From Halorussus sp. MSC15.2 (lineage in GTDB: Archaea; Halobacteriota; Halobacteria; Halobacteriales; Haladaptataceae): DNA of 64,000 bases. The translations under genes were made by a program, and so were the position numbers. Below are positions 1 to 8,618 of the stretch, one piece after another. The stretch lies in contig NZ_VSLZ01000005.1 in the NCBI RefSeq assembly GCF_010747475.1, forward strand, positions 186,001 to 250,000, in the 5' to 3' direction. How positions within the stretch are numbered: the first letter of the stretch is position 1; each line of letters starts with the position of its first letter. Below the pieces are notes generated by a model. It made no database searches and was not told the DNA's origin. It saw only the letters and a program-made list of their open reading frames with translations.

Positions 1-1
1 C

Positions 2-304
2 CCGATGGTGGAGGCCATCGAGCAAATCGGTTCGCAGTGGCGACTCGTCGTACTCTCCGACCTGCACGGCGAAGGCGAGAAGCGGTTCAACGAACTCGAA
101 CGCTCGACCGGCGCGAGTTCCCGGACGCTCTCGCGGGTCCTCGACGATTTGGAGGAGGCCGAACTCGTGAACCGCCGCGTCGAGGACAGGCCCATCGCCA
201 CCTACTACAGTCTGACCGAGAAGAGCCGCGGTCTCTGCCCGGTCTTCGACGAACTCGAAGGCTGGGCCGACGAGTGGCTCGACGTCCCGCAGACCGACGA
301 CTGA
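2..304 (+). CDS. HxlR-family winged-helix transcriptional regulator, 5' end cut by window
   Basis: HxlR-type DNA-binding regulator. The visible part covers almost the whole winged helix: an [15 protein letters not shown] helix, the recognition region [17 protein letters not shown] and the wing with [13 protein letters not shown], then a C-terminal dimerisation helix ending WADEWLDV. The first in-frame ATG is at 5, but the codon before it is CCG (Pro). HxlR proteins normally have a Cys-Pro dipeptide just before this VEAIEQIG region, so the true start most likely lies left of the window. Target genes are unknown; the next gene, pyrE, starts 70 nt downstream on the same strand. Confidence 0.85.
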   Translation, partial: PMVEAIEQIGSQWRLVVLSDLHGEGEKRFNELERSTGASSRTLSRVLDDLEEAELVNRRVEDRPIATYYSLTEKSRGLCPVFDELEGWADEWLDVPQTDD

Positions 305-374
305 GTCGTCACCACCGCGCTCGCCCGACCCAAACGAAACTGCTTATCACTCCCGCCGCCCCGACTCTCCGACG

Positions 375-896
375 ATGACGAACGAGGAACTCATCGCGGC
401 GCTCCGGGACGCGGACGCGGTCAAGTACGGCGAGTTCGAACTCTCCCACGGCGGCACGAGCGACTACTACGTGGACAAGTACCTCTTCGAGACCGACCCC
501 CACTGTCTCGAACTGATAGCTCGCGCGTTCGCCGAGCGGGTCGGCGAGAAGAAACTCGCGGGCGTCGCGCTCGGCGGGGTCCCGCTCGTCGCAGTCACCA
601 GCGTCGAGACCGGCAACCCCTACGTCATCGCCCGGAAACAGCAGAAGGACTACGGCACGGCCAATCTCGTCGAGGGGCGACTGACCGAGGGCGAGGAGGT
701 CGTCGTCCTCGAAGACATCGCGACGACCGGTCAGAGCGCCGCCGACGCCGTGGAGGCCCTTCGAGACGCGGGCGCGACGGTGAACCGCGTCCTCGTCGTG
801 GTGGACCGCGAGGAGGGCGCGACCGAGAATCTCGCGGAGTACGACGTGGAACTCGAATCGCTGCTGACCGCGACCGAACTGCTCGACGCCGAATAG
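375..896 (+). CDS. pyrE: Orotate phosphoribosyltransferase
   Basis: Transfers phosphoribosyl from PRPP to orotate to give OMP, the fifth step of de novo pyrimidine synthesis, in the cytosol. The 173-residue length is normal for the family. The PRPP-binding loop [14 protein letters not shown] lies near residues 110-123, and a [19 protein letters not shown] stretch near the N-terminus matches the OPRT substrate region. The ATG at 375 is the first good start and gives the expected N-terminus. It corresponds to the functional OPRT of Haloferax (pyrE2 there), as opposed to the HTH-containing paralogue that follows at 1091. Confidence 0.93.
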   Translation: MTNEELIAALRDADAVKYGEFELSHGGTSDYYVDKYLFETDPHCLELIARAFAERVGEKKLAGVALGGVPLVAVTSVETGNPYVIARKQQKDYGTANLVEGRLTEGEEVVVLEDIATTGQSAADAVEALRDAGATVNRVLVVVDREEGATENLAEYDVELESLLTATELLDAE

Positions 897-1090
897 ACTG
901 CTCGACACCGAGTAGCCGCGTTCGCCCGTCACGCAGTAGTTGTGCCCGCTCGACACCGAACGACCGCGTTGGCGCTCGGTCGTCGCTCTCGATTGCACGA
1001 AGACGCACAACCACGATTACGCAGTCCTGCCGTGATTCTCCCGCCCGACTATCGTGTTATTCAAGTTCGTGGAATACATCGGACGGGGAT

Positions 1091-1807
1091 ATGAACCGCG
1101 CAGAGAAGGCGACCCTCCAATTGCAGGCGGTCGCCGTGCTACGGATGCTGAAGGAGACCCGGACCTACGACGAACTCGCCGAGGTGACGGGGCTTCCGGC
1201 GGGCGACCTGAACCGCTACGTCAACGGTCACGTCCTACCGAGCGTCGATAGGGCGCGAGACATCGTCGGCGGCGTCGGCCGGGACGAACTCGCCGCGGAA
1301 CTGGAGGCCCGAATTCGGGTGGACGAGGAAGGCTACGTGGACAACTCCGACGTGGTCTTCGACCAGTCGTTCCTCGACCTCGTTGCCCCCGTCGCCGCAG
1401 AGACGTTCGACTTCGAACGGCCCGACGTGGTGTTGACCGCTGCCACCGACGGCATCACCCTCGGCGCGGCGATGGCGGGGTACTTCGACGCCCGCGTCGC
1501 CTACGCCAAGAAGTCCAAGGAGACCGCGGTCGAGGAGTTCATCGAGTCGCGCCAGCGCCTTCAGTCGGGCATCGAACTTACGTACTACCTCCCGGCGTCC
1601 TCCATCGGTTCGGGAGAGACCGTGTTGGTCGTGGACGACCTCATCCGGTCGGGCGAGACTCAAGAACTACTGCTCGACATCGTGGACCGCGCGGACGCCC
1701 GCGTGGGTGGGGTTTTCGCCCTCATCGCGGCCGGAGACGAGGGACTGGACCGCGCGAAGGGTCGGACCGACGCCCCGGTCGGGGCGCTGACGACGTTCGA
1801 GGAGTAG
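1091..1807 (+). CDS. gfcR: GfcR-type transcriptional regulator (HTH plus phosphoribosyltransferase-like domain)
   Basis: DNA-binding protein with an N-terminal helix-turn-helix (about residues 8-60, including RTYDELAEVTGLPAGDLNRY) fused to a type I phosphoribosyltransferase fold with the PRPP-loop-like VLVVDDLIRSGETQELL near residues 177-193. In Haloferax the orthologue, formerly annotated pyrE1, is the GfcR regulator of sugar catabolism genes and is not the pyrimidine enzyme. The 238-residue length fits that subfamily. A TATA-like TTATTCAAG sits about 30 nt before the ATG, suggesting a leaderless or nearly leaderless mRNA. A residual phosphoribosyl-binding effector role is inference. Confidence 0.85.
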   Translation: MNRAEKATLQLQAVAVLRMLKETRTYDELAEVTGLPAGDLNRYVNGHVLPSVDRARDIVGGVGRDELAAELEARIRVDEEGYVDNSDVVFDQSFLDLVAPVAAETFDFERPDVVLTAATDGITLGAAMAGYFDARVAYAKKSKETAVEEFIESRQRLQSGIELTYYLPASSIGSGETVLVVDDLIRSGETQELLLDIVDRADARVGGVFALIAAGDEGLDRAKGRTDAPVGALTTFEE

Positions 1808-1941
1808 TTACCGGTCGGACTCCGGGATTCAACCGAGGCGAGAGCGCGTTACTGAAATTGCAAGTAGTCGCTCGGACATCCTCTATTTATGCACGCCTAT
1901 GAGTTAATCTCGTTTTTCTCACGTCTACACCCGACAATTAA

Positions 1942-1955
1942 TGCACGATTGTGCA
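1942..1955. promoter_or_regulatory. Perfect inverted repeat upstream of the NCS2 permease, candidate operator
   Basis: TGCAC-GATT-GTGCA is a perfect 5-bp palindrome with a 4-bp spacer. It lies 23 bp before the TATA-like box of the permease gene. The position, just upstream of the basal promoter, suits an activator or a purine-responsive repressor. A related half site, TGCACGCCTATG, occurs near 1890. The factor that binds is unknown. Confidence 0.35.
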
Positions 1956-1978
1956 CCTATGTAGAACTGCGATGGGAA

Positions 1979-1988
1979 TACTTAAGTA
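1979..1988 (+). promoter_or_regulatory. TATA-like box for the NCS2 permease
   Basis: TACTTAAGTA lies 30 nt before the ATG at 2019, the spacing expected for an archaeal promoter that makes a leaderless or very short-leader transcript. Confidence 0.5.
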
Positions 1989-2018
1989 CGCTTTCGAGAC
2001 TATGCCCAGTCGTGCAAC

Positions 2019-3497
2019 ATGGGGATTGAAGAAACAAGCGACTCCCGCTCCGACTCGGGCGACTCCGGCGCGCTCGCGGAGTACTTCGGCTTCGAAGAAC
2101 ACGGTACAGACCTTCGGACGGAGATTCTGGCGGGCCTGACGACATTCCTGACGATGAGTTACATCGTCGTGGTCAACCCGGCCATCCTCTCGGAGGCGAT
2201 TCAACCGGCAGGTGTCGGTCCCGGCCGGACGTTCCAGATGCTCGCGGTCGTGACGCTCATCTCGGCGGCGGTAGCGACGCTGACGATGGCGTTCTACGCG
2301 AACCGGCCGTTCGCGCAAGCGCCGGGACTCGGACTGAACGCCTTCTTCGCGTTCACGGTCGTCGGCGCGCTCGGCGTCCCGTGGCAGACCGCGCTCGCCG
2401 CGGTCGTGGTCGAGGGCATCGTCTTCATCGCCTTGACCGCAGTCGGGGCGCGCGAGTACATCATCAAACTCTTTCCCGAACCCGTGAAACTCGCGGTCGG
2501 TGCGGGTATCGGACTCTTCCTCGCCATCATCGGACTCGAAGAGATGCGCGTCGTGGCGGGCGACGCCTCGACGTTCCTCACCTTCAACCCGGTGTTCGCG
2601 TCCGACCCGGTGGCCATCGTCTCGGTCGTCGGACTGTTCGTCACGCTCGCACTCTACGCCCGCGGTCTCCGCGGGTCTATCGTCCTCGGTATCATCCTGA
2701 CCAGTCTCATGGGCTACGCCGCGAGCGCGCTCGGTTACTCGGCGTTCCCCGCCGACCAAGCCCCGCCCGGGGTCACGCTCAAGGGTCCGATAGCGCTCGC
2801 ACCGAGCGTCTCGGCGACCTACGACGCCGCGGCCTACAACATCGCGCCGTTGGCGGGCGCGTTCATCACGGGACTCCAGAACATCGAGAGTTTCTCGTTC
2901 GCGCTGGTCGTCTTCACGTTCTTCTTCGTGGACTTCTTCGACACCGCGGGCACCCTCACGGGCGTCTCGCAGGCCGCGGGCTTCCTCGACGAAGACGGCA
3001 ACCTCCCTGACATCGACAGACCCCTGATGGCCGACGCGGTCGGCACCACGGTCGGCGGGATGCTCGGGACCTCGACGGTCACGACCTACATCGAATCCTC
3101 GACCGGCGTCGAAGAGGGCGGCCGCACCGGCATGACCGCGCTCGTGGTCGGCCTGCTCTTCCTCGCCTCGCTGGCGGTGGTCCCGCTCGCGACCGCCGTG
3201 CCGACCTACGCGTCACACCTCGTGCTGGTCGTCATCGGCGTCGTGATGCTACGGAACGTGGTCGAAATCGCGTGGGACGACCTGACGTACGCCATCCCCG
3301 CGGGTATGACCATCTTGATTATGCCGTTCACGTTCTCCATCGCGTACGGCATCGCCGCGGGCATCGTCTCCTACCCCATCGTCAAACTCGCCGCGGGTGA
3401 AGCCGAGGATACCCGACCCGGCCACTGGGTGCTGGCGGCTGCGTTCGTCGTCTACTTCTTCGTCCGGACGAGCGGGCTACTCCAAGGGAACGTCTGA
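2019..3497 (+). CDS. NCS2-family purine (adenine/guanine/hypoxanthine-type) permease
   Basis: Polytopic inner-membrane permease of 492 residues. The hallmark TFLTMSYIVVVNPAILSEA near residues 43-61 is typical of the AzgA/PbuG branch of NCS2, which carries adenine, guanine or hypoxanthine with protons. Further family signatures are APGLGLNAFFAF near residue 100, FFFVDFFDTAGTLTG near residue 303 and a GTSTVTTYIESSTGVEEGGRTG segment near residue 350. About 12-14 membrane segments are visible. It is monocistronic with its own TATA box and an upstream palindrome. The exact substrate is inferred from subfamily motifs. Confidence 0.88.
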   Translation: MGIEETSDSRSDSGDSGALAEYFGFEEHGTDLRTEILAGLTTFLTMSYIVVVNPAILSEAIQPAGVGPGRTFQMLAVVTLISAAVATLTMAFYANRPFAQAPGLGLNAFFAFTVVGALGVPWQTALAAVVVEGIVFIALTAVGAREYIIKLFPEPVKLAVGAGIGLFLAIIGLEEMRVVAGDASTFLTFNPVFASDPVAIVSVVGLFVTLALYARGLRGSIVLGIILTSLMGYAASALGYSAFPADQAPPGVTLKGPIALAPSVSATYDAAAYNIAPLAGAFITGLQNIESFSFALVVFTFFFVDFFDTAGTLTGVSQAAGFLDEDGNLPDIDRPLMADAVGTTVGGMLGTSTVTTYIESSTGVEEGGRTGMTALVVGLLFLASLAVVPLATAVPTYASHLVLVVIGVVMLRNVVEIAWDDLTYAIPAGMTILIMPFTFSIAYGIAAGIVSYPIVKLAAGEAEDTRPGHWVLAAAFVVYFFVRTSGLLQGNV

Positions 3498-3662
3498 GTT
3501 CCGCGGGTCGCCGCGTCTCGCGGTTTCTCATTCTCCTCGCCGTTTTTACTCGGAGTTCTCTGGTTCGTAGTCCCTCGACGGTTCACCGTCGTTTTCGGCT
3601 TTTGCGTCCTCGCTCACCGTAGAAACGCTTATCTCGTCAGATGTCGATTATCGTATGCGACG

Positions 3663-3956
3663 ATGGACGAACCAGATATCACCGGACCGGGAGAGGAGCC
3701 GATAGCGAGCATCTACTACGCCGACGAAGAGGCGACGAAAGTCGACGCCGCGTTCGTCATCGAGGACTGGGACTGGGTGGTCGGGTTCGACCAAGTCGCC
3801 ACCGACGAGTACGACTACGTCTCGATTCCGGTGGAGAGGGTCATCGGCGTGATGTCGCCGGAGTACACCACGTTCACGCGGAATGGACGCCGGGTGACGG
3901 GGTACGGCGTCGGCGACGAGGAGGTCGAATCGTTCGCCGACCGACTGCCGGTCTGA
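3663..3956 (+). CDS. Hypothetical acidic protein, 97 aa
   Basis: No family recognised. The product is strongly acidic, with no signal peptide or membrane segment, and contains the pairs EDWDWVVGF and EYDYVSIPVERVIGV, suggesting a small beta-rich domain. A TATA-like CTTATC lies about 33 nt before the ATG at 3663. The ORF has haloarchaeal codon usage and ends 71 nt before the next gene on the same strand. A cytosolic location is inferred from the lack of hydrophobic segments. Confidence 0.6.
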   Translation: MDEPDITGPGEEPIASIYYADEEATKVDAAFVIEDWDWVVGFDQVATDEYDYVSIPVERVIGVMSPEYTTFTRNGRRVTGYGVGDEEVESFADRLPV

Positions 3957-4027
3957 TACCGTTCGACGAACGACGACAGGCGGTAGAGGCCCCCAGTTTT
4001 AATCGGGTCGCTTTCGTCGGAGACGAC

Positions 4028-5431
4028 ATGAATCTCCCCAGTCGTCCGATTCCCCGCCGGTGGTTGGTCCGAGGCGCGGTCGCGCTCGTCGTCCTCGCGC
4101 TGGTCGCGCCCGCGGCGATTTCGGGCGCGACGTACCTCGTGACGACCGACGACCCGACGAACCTCCGGGCGTCGGTGGACGACCCAGCGAACGGCACGAC
4201 CGTCATCTCGATTCAGGGGTTCCACTTTCAAGGGATGGCCAACGCCAACAAGCCGGCGCGCCTCGTCGCGGTCGGTCCCCGCGGGGGCGTGAAGTGGGTC
4301 CACAACGGGTCGGGGTTCGACGCGCGGTGGTTCTACGACGTGGACCCACTGGAAAACCGCAACCTGCTCGTGACCGCGACGACGCCGAACGCGACGCTCG
4401 TCTACGAACTGAACCCCGAGACCCAAGAGCGCGTCTGGACCGAGCGCCTCCCCATCCACGACACCCACGACGTGGACCGAATCAACGGCGACCAGTTGCT
4501 CGTCGCCAACATGCGCGCCCCCGACCGCGACGACCGCATCTTCGTCTACAACACGACGACCGACGAGACCGTCTGGGAGTGGCGGTTCGAGAATCACGGC
4601 TACTCCAAGTCGGGCGGCGGCGGCGCGAACGACTGGACCCACGTCAACGACGTGGACAAAATCGGCGAGGGCGAGTATCTGGTCTCGCCGCGGAACTTCG
4701 ACCAAGTAATCGTCGTGAACCGCTCGACGGACAGCGTCACGATGCGACTGGGCAGCGACGGCGACCACGCCACCCTGTACGAACAGCACAACCCCCAGTA
4801 CCTCGAAAGCGAGAACGGGACGCCCACGGTCCTCGTGGCCGACAGCGAGAACGACCGCGTCGTGGAGTACGCGCGAAACGACTCCGGCGGGTGGACTCGA
4901 ACGTGGAGCGTCGGGACGAGAGGTCTCAACTGGCCGCGGGACGCCGACCGCCTGCCGAACGGCAACACGCTGGTCACTGACACCATGCACCACCGAGTCT
5001 TCGAGACGACGCCGACCGGCGAAGTCGTCTGGGAGTTCCACGCGCCGTGGGCACCCTACGACGCCGAGCGCATCACCTACGGCGACGAACCGGGCGGCCC
5101 GACCGCGCGCGACATGGGAGAGACGGGCGAGTACAACCTCAGCGGAAGCGGTCTGAAGGTCGGGGGCGACACCAAGACGGTGTCGTTCTGGCTGGCCGAG
5201 GCGTTCGACGGGACGCCGGTGGACGGGCAGGCAGACGACTTCGCCCGCCTCTGGGCGCACGTCACGCCGTGGATTCGGCCCGTCTGGATGACCAGTTGGG
5301 AGTTCCTCGGCGCGATTCTGGCAGGTGGAGTGGTTCTCGCGTGGGGTCTCGGCGAGGCGGTGTACCAGCGGCGGCGCATTCGGAGCGGGGTTTCCGGGTT
5401 CGCCAGTCGAGTCCGGCGAGTGACCGAGTGA
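4028..5431 (+). CDS. Arylsulfotransferase (ASST)-like beta-propeller membrane protein
   Basis: 467-residue protein with an N-terminal membrane segment (about 11-33), a large external domain and a second hydrophobic segment near the C-terminus (EFLGAILAGGVVLAWGLGEA). The middle shows propeller-like repeats, each with an HD/HN...D pattern and NxLLVxxxxxN strands: HDTHDVDRINGDQLLVANMR, WTHVNDVDKIGEGEYLVSPR, HNPQYLE...VLVADSENDRVVEY and NWPRDADRLPNGNTLVTDTM. This resembles the bacterial arylsulfate sulfotransferase fold. The frame is open to 3641, but the ATG at 4028 is chosen because the signal/membrane segment begins there. Whether sulfotransfer activity is retained is unknown. Confidence 0.7.
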   Translation: MNLPSRPIPRRWLVRGAVALVVLALVAPAAISGATYLVTTDDPTNLRASVDDPANGTTVISIQGFHFQGMANANKPARLVAVGPRGGVKWVHNGSGFDARWFYDVDPLENRNLLVTATTPNATLVYELNPETQERVWTERLPIHDTHDVDRINGDQLLVANMRAPDRDDRIFVYNTTTDETVWEWRFENHGYSKSGGGGANDWTHVNDVDKIGEGEYLVSPRNFDQVIVVNRSTDSVTMRLGSDGDHATLYEQHNPQYLESENGTPTVLVADSENDRVVEYARNDSGGWTRTWSVGTRGLNWPRDADRLPNGNTLVTDTMHHRVFETTPTGEVVWEFHAPWAPYDAERITYGDEPGGPTARDMGETGEYNLSGSGLKVGGDTKTVSFWLAEAFDGTPVDGQADDFARLWAHVTPWIRPVWMTSWEFLGAILAGGVVLAWGLGEAVYQRRRIRSGVSGFASRVRRVTE

Positions 5432-5763
5432 GGAGTTCGTCCCTCTCTCGCGCTCCGTGACCCTCGCGCCCGGTTCGACGCCGGTTTCTGTCCGGCACGT
5501 GCGGACGCGGCCCTCGTGGCCGCGTCCATCCGCGTGAGGGACGAGCGAGCAACGCGAGCGAGGAGGTTGGGGAGGCGTGAGGTCTGCGGTCGCGGTGCGG
5601 TTGCGGTACTCATTGGTGTCGGTAGTAGCTAGCGCTGACGGTCTTCCCATATCCCGTCTCGACAGCAGCAGTCGCTCCCCCAACACAAGTCCGGCACTCG
5701 CAGTTCGCGTCACGCGCTTCCGGCACCACCACGTTCTTCCCGGTAAAGCGACTACCCACACAC
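5432..5763. other. Intergenic stretch with a perfect hairpin, no gene seen
   Basis: This 332-nt spacer has no convincing coding frame. It contains a perfect 10-bp stem at 5503-5512 / 5518-5527 (GGACGCGGCC, loop CTCGT, GGCCGCGTCC) 72 nt after the upstream stop codon. There is no T-tract after it, so it is not a classical archaeal terminator. Just beyond is a purine-rich GAGCGAGCAACGCGAGCGAG spacer. Confidence 0.5.
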
Positions 5764-6021
5764 ATGGCGAACCTCGAACTGTACGAACTCGACGGCTGTC
5801 CGTACTGCGCAAAAGTCGTAGACAAACTCGACGAACTCGACCTCGACTACGAGTCTCACATGGTTCCCTCGGCCCACTCCGAGCGCGACGAGGTCGAGGA
5901 GGTCAGCGGCCAGACGGGCGTGCCCGTGCTGGTCGATAAGGAGAACGGCGTCGAAGGGATGCCCGAGAGCGACGACATCGTGGAGTACCTCGACGAGGAG
6001 TACGGCAGCGGCGCGGCCTAA
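5764..6021 (+). CDS. Glutaredoxin-family thiol-disulfide protein
   Basis: 85-residue single-domain thioredoxin fold. The redox motif CPYC is at residues 12-15 after a beta strand (ANLELYELDG), the cis-proline motif GVPVLVD follows near residue 51, and ESDDIVEYLDEEYG forms the C-terminal helix, all typical of glutaredoxins. It is cytosolic and probably reduces protein disulfides or bacillithiol/gamma-glutamylcysteine-type adducts; haloarchaea use gamma-Glu-Cys as low-molecular-weight thiol (family knowledge). It is monocistronic; the ATG follows CACACAC directly. Confidence 0.88.
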   Translation: MANLELYELDGCPYCAKVVDKLDELDLDYESHMVPSAHSERDEVEEVSGQTGVPVLVDKENGVEGMPESDDIVEYLDEEYGSGAA

Positions 6022-6189
6022 GTCGCTGTCACGTCGGAACTGACGCCACACCCGAGATTTTTTACGGCAGAATCAGTTCGACGGTAGAGCATCGGCTACT
6101 GGGTCGAATCGACTCCGGTGTCGCAATCGACTCGCGCGTCAGAAGTACTCCGCGTTAGAATCGAAATCGAGGAGGCGACTGCCGACCGC

Positions 6190-7149
6190 TCAGGCCGGTT
6201 TCTCGCCGCGCTCCCGAATCAGCTTCCGCAGTTCGTCGGGGTCGTCGATGTCCTCCAGTTCCTCGCGCTCGACCAGTCCGGTGCCGTCCACGCTGTCGCG
6301 CTTGGCCTCGTCCACGAAGTAGACCGAGCGCGTCCGGGCGACTTCGCCGATGGAGGACATGATGCGGGCGCGCTTCTCGGCGGCCTTGGTGAACGCCGAG
6401 TGGCCCGTCAGGACGTTCTCGTGGCTGTCCTCGTCCTCGCTGACCGTCTTGAACGGCGCGCGAATTGTCGGGTGGACCTCGAACCCGGCGCGGGTCAGCA
6501 CGGTGACGATGCGCTCGTCGTCGCTCTCGGGTTCGGGGTCCTCCGGCGTCGGGTCGCCCTCGCGGACCTCGTCGGCCCCGTCGAGGACGTCCACGGGGCT
6601 GGTGAGGTCGCCCTCGAACATCTCTTCGAGTTCGAGCGCCACCTCCACGGTGGCGTTCATACCGTCCTCGTACTTCGAGACGGTGCGCCGCGAGACGCCG
6701 AGTTCGGAGGCCAGACGGCCGAGGCTCCAGTCGCGGTCCTCGCGCTCGTCACGCAGTACGTCGCCGTCGATGTTGACGTAGAGACCGCCGGGCGCGGCGT
6801 AGACCAGCGGTGCCATTCCTTCGACGAACAGTTCTAACGCGGTGTCGGGGTTCAGGACCGGAACGCCGTGTCGGAAGTAAACGACACCCGGCTCTAAGTC
6901 CTCGTCGCGGGTCCGGAGACCGACGACGACGGGGGTCGCGTTGAGGTAATCCCCGAGCCGCCGCATCTCCAGCCCTGTCTCGTCGTCGAATGCGTCTACG
7001 TTCGCCAAGATTTTCAGCAAGAGCAGGTCGCGGCCGCGCCGCGCGGCCACGTCGAAGCTCTTGGGTCGAATCGCGCACCGGTCGCTTACGAGAAACCCCG
7101 CGTCTTCCAGCATCGCGGTCACGTTCCCGACCAGTGCAGACCGGGACAT
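6190..7149 (-). CDS. Archaeal HTH regulator of the COG1395 family
   Basis: 319-residue cytosolic protein. The N-terminal two thirds resemble the archaeal COG1395 domain ([18 protein letters not shown]..., [19 protein letters not shown]), a nuclease-like fold of unknown function. It is followed by a Cro/C1-type HTH near residues 140-195 ([20 protein letters not shown]) and a second copy of the N-terminal-like domain at the C-terminus. Homologues are annotated as putative HTH-type transcriptional regulators. It is divergent from tiaS, with 149 nt between the starts. Regulated genes are unknown. Confidence 0.8.
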   Translation of the reverse strand: MSRSALVGNVTAMLEDAGFLVSDRCAIRPKSFDVAARRGRDLLLLKILANVDAFDDETGLEMRRLGDYLNATPVVVGLRTRDEDLEPGVVYFRHGVPVLNPDTALELFVEGMAPLVYAAPGGLYVNIDGDVLRDEREDRDWSLGRLASELGVSRRTVSKYEDGMNATVEVALELEEMFEGDLTSPVDVLDGADEVREGDPTPEDPEPESDDERIVTVLTRAGFEVHPTIRAPFKTVSEDEDSHENVLTGHSAFTKAAEKRARIMSSIGEVARTRSVYFVDEAKRDSVDGTGLVEREELEDIDDPDELRKLIRERGEKPA

Positions 7150-7298
7150 ACCCCAATGTAAGTGATTCCCCTATAAATGCGTTGTGCTGAGGCTAACCCG
7201 CCGACTGCTTGCGATTGGCCGGGTAGCGAGCGATAGCTTGATAAAGGAAGCCGCGGCGCTCCGAAAGTCGTTAATCCGACACGCGCCTACGTCCGGTA

Positions 7299-8618
7299 GT
7301 GACAGTCATCGGCGTCGACGACACGGATTCGCGGGAGCGCGGGATGTGTACGACCTACCTCGCGGCCCGAATCGGCGAGCGCGTCGCGGAGTCCGCCGAG
7401 GTGGAGCGTAAGCTACTGGTACGGCTCAACCCAGCCGTCGAACACAAGACGCGCGGGAACGCCGCGCTCGCCGTCCACACCGACGCCGACCCGGACGAGG
7501 CCTTCGAAATCGCCCGCGAGGAGGTCGCCACCGTCGCCGAGACCGACGACCCGAGGACGAACCCCGGACTCGTCGTCGCGCCGGGCGACCCGGCCGACGT
7601 TCCGGAATCGGTCGCCGAGTTCGCCCGCGACGCGGTCCGGGACCACCTCGCGGTCGAGGCCGCCGAGGAGCGAATCGAAACCGCAGGTTACCGCGCCGCC
7701 GGGTGGAAGATGGGCCGCGGGAAAATCGGTGCCTTGGCGGCGGTCGGCGCGTGGTCGGCCTTCGGCGGACCGGGTGATGCGAGTGGCGGCCCCGACGCCG
7801 CGAGTGGCGACCCGGGCGGCGACTGGACCTACGAGTGCATCTCTTACCGCGACCCCGAACGCGTCGGGACGCCGCGCGAGGTGGACGCCGAATCTGTCTT
7901 CGAGGCCGCGACGGCAGCTTACCCCGAGGCGTGGGACACCGTGGACCGCGAGACCGGCGAACTCGTCTGCGTCCCGCACACGCCCGGTCCCATCCTCCAC
8001 GGCGTCCGGGGCGACGACCCCGAGGTCGTGCGCGAGGTCGCCGCGGCCATCGAGAGCGAATCGGTGTCGCGGCGGGCGCTGTTCGTGACGAATCAGGGAA
8101 CCGACGCACACCTCCGGGACGGCGACCTCTCGGCGGTCGAGGACGGCCGGGCCTACCGCGTGACGGGGACGGTCGCCGAGGAACCCGAGACCCGGCGCGG
8201 CGGTCACGTCTTCCTCTCGCTCGAAAGCAGGGGAGAGACCTTGAGATGCGCCGCCTTCGAACCGACCAAGCGCTTCCGCGACCGGGTGCGCGACCTCCGA
8301 CCCGGCGACCGAATCACGGCCTGCGGAGAGGTGTCGGACGGGACCCTCAAACTGGAGAAGTTCGCCGCGCGCGACCTGAACGCCACCGAACTCGTCACGC
8401 CGGACTGCCCGGACTGCGGCCGGTCGATGGAGAGCGCCGGGGCCGGACAGGGCTACCGGTGTCGGGACTGTAAGACGAGGGCGGACGGGAAAGTCGAGCG
8501 CGAGGTAGAGCGGGAGTTAGAGGAGGGGTGGTACGAGGTGCCCCCGGAGGCGCGGCGGCACATCGCCAAACCGCTGGTTCGGGGCGGGTTTGACGCGCCG
8601 ATTCACCCCGAGAAGTAG
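7299..8618 (+). CDS. tiaS: tRNA(Ile2) 2-agmatinylcytidine synthetase
   Basis: Modifies C34 of the CAU anticodon of tRNA-Ile2 with agmatine and ATP so that it reads AUA; an archaeal-specific and usually essential enzyme. GTG start at 7299, giving VTVIGVDDTDSRERGMCTTY, the conserved TiaS N-terminus. An OB-fold region lies near residues 285-360 and a zinc ribbon CPDCGRSMES...CRDCKT near residues 370-395. Between the GRGKIGALAA segment and WTYECISYR lies a Gly/Asp/Ala/Ser insert built on a 21-bp tandem repeat. The gene is convergent with, and directly abuts, the Nudix gene. Confidence 0.9.
   Translation: MTVIGVDDTDSRERGMCTTYLAARIGERVAESAEVERKLLVRLNPAVEHKTRGNAALAVHTDADPDEAFEIAREEVATVAETDDPRTNPGLVVAPGDPADVPESVAEFARDAVRDHLAVEAAEERIETAGYRAAGWKMGRGKIGALAAVGAWSAFGGPGDASGGPDAASGDPGGDWTYECISYRDPERVGTPREVDAESVFEAATAAYPEAWDTVDRETGELVCVPHTPGPILHGVRGDDPEVVREVAAAIESESVSRRALFVTNQGTDAHLRDGDLSAVEDGRAYRVTGTVAEEPETRRGGHVFLSLESRGETLRCAAFEPTKRFRDRVRDLRPGDRITACGEVSDGTLKLEKFAARDLNATELVTPDCPDCGRSMESAGAGQGYRCRDCKTRADGKVEREVERELEEGWYEVPPEARRHIAKPLVRGGFDAPIHPEK
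7768..7817 (+). repeat. In-frame 21-bp tandem repeat within tiaS
   Basis: GCGAGTGGCG recurs at 7779 and 7800, exactly 21 bp apart, within two imperfect 21-bp units. They encode a flexible Gly-Asp-Ala-Ser stretch that is extra relative to the compact form expected for TiaS, and the frame is kept. Confidence 0.5.

Noticed and set aside
3641-4027. Extension of the ASST-like gene upstream of 4028
   Set aside because: The extra codons overlap the hypothetical gene at 3663 in another frame and give an Arg-rich stretch ahead of a normal N-terminal membrane segment.
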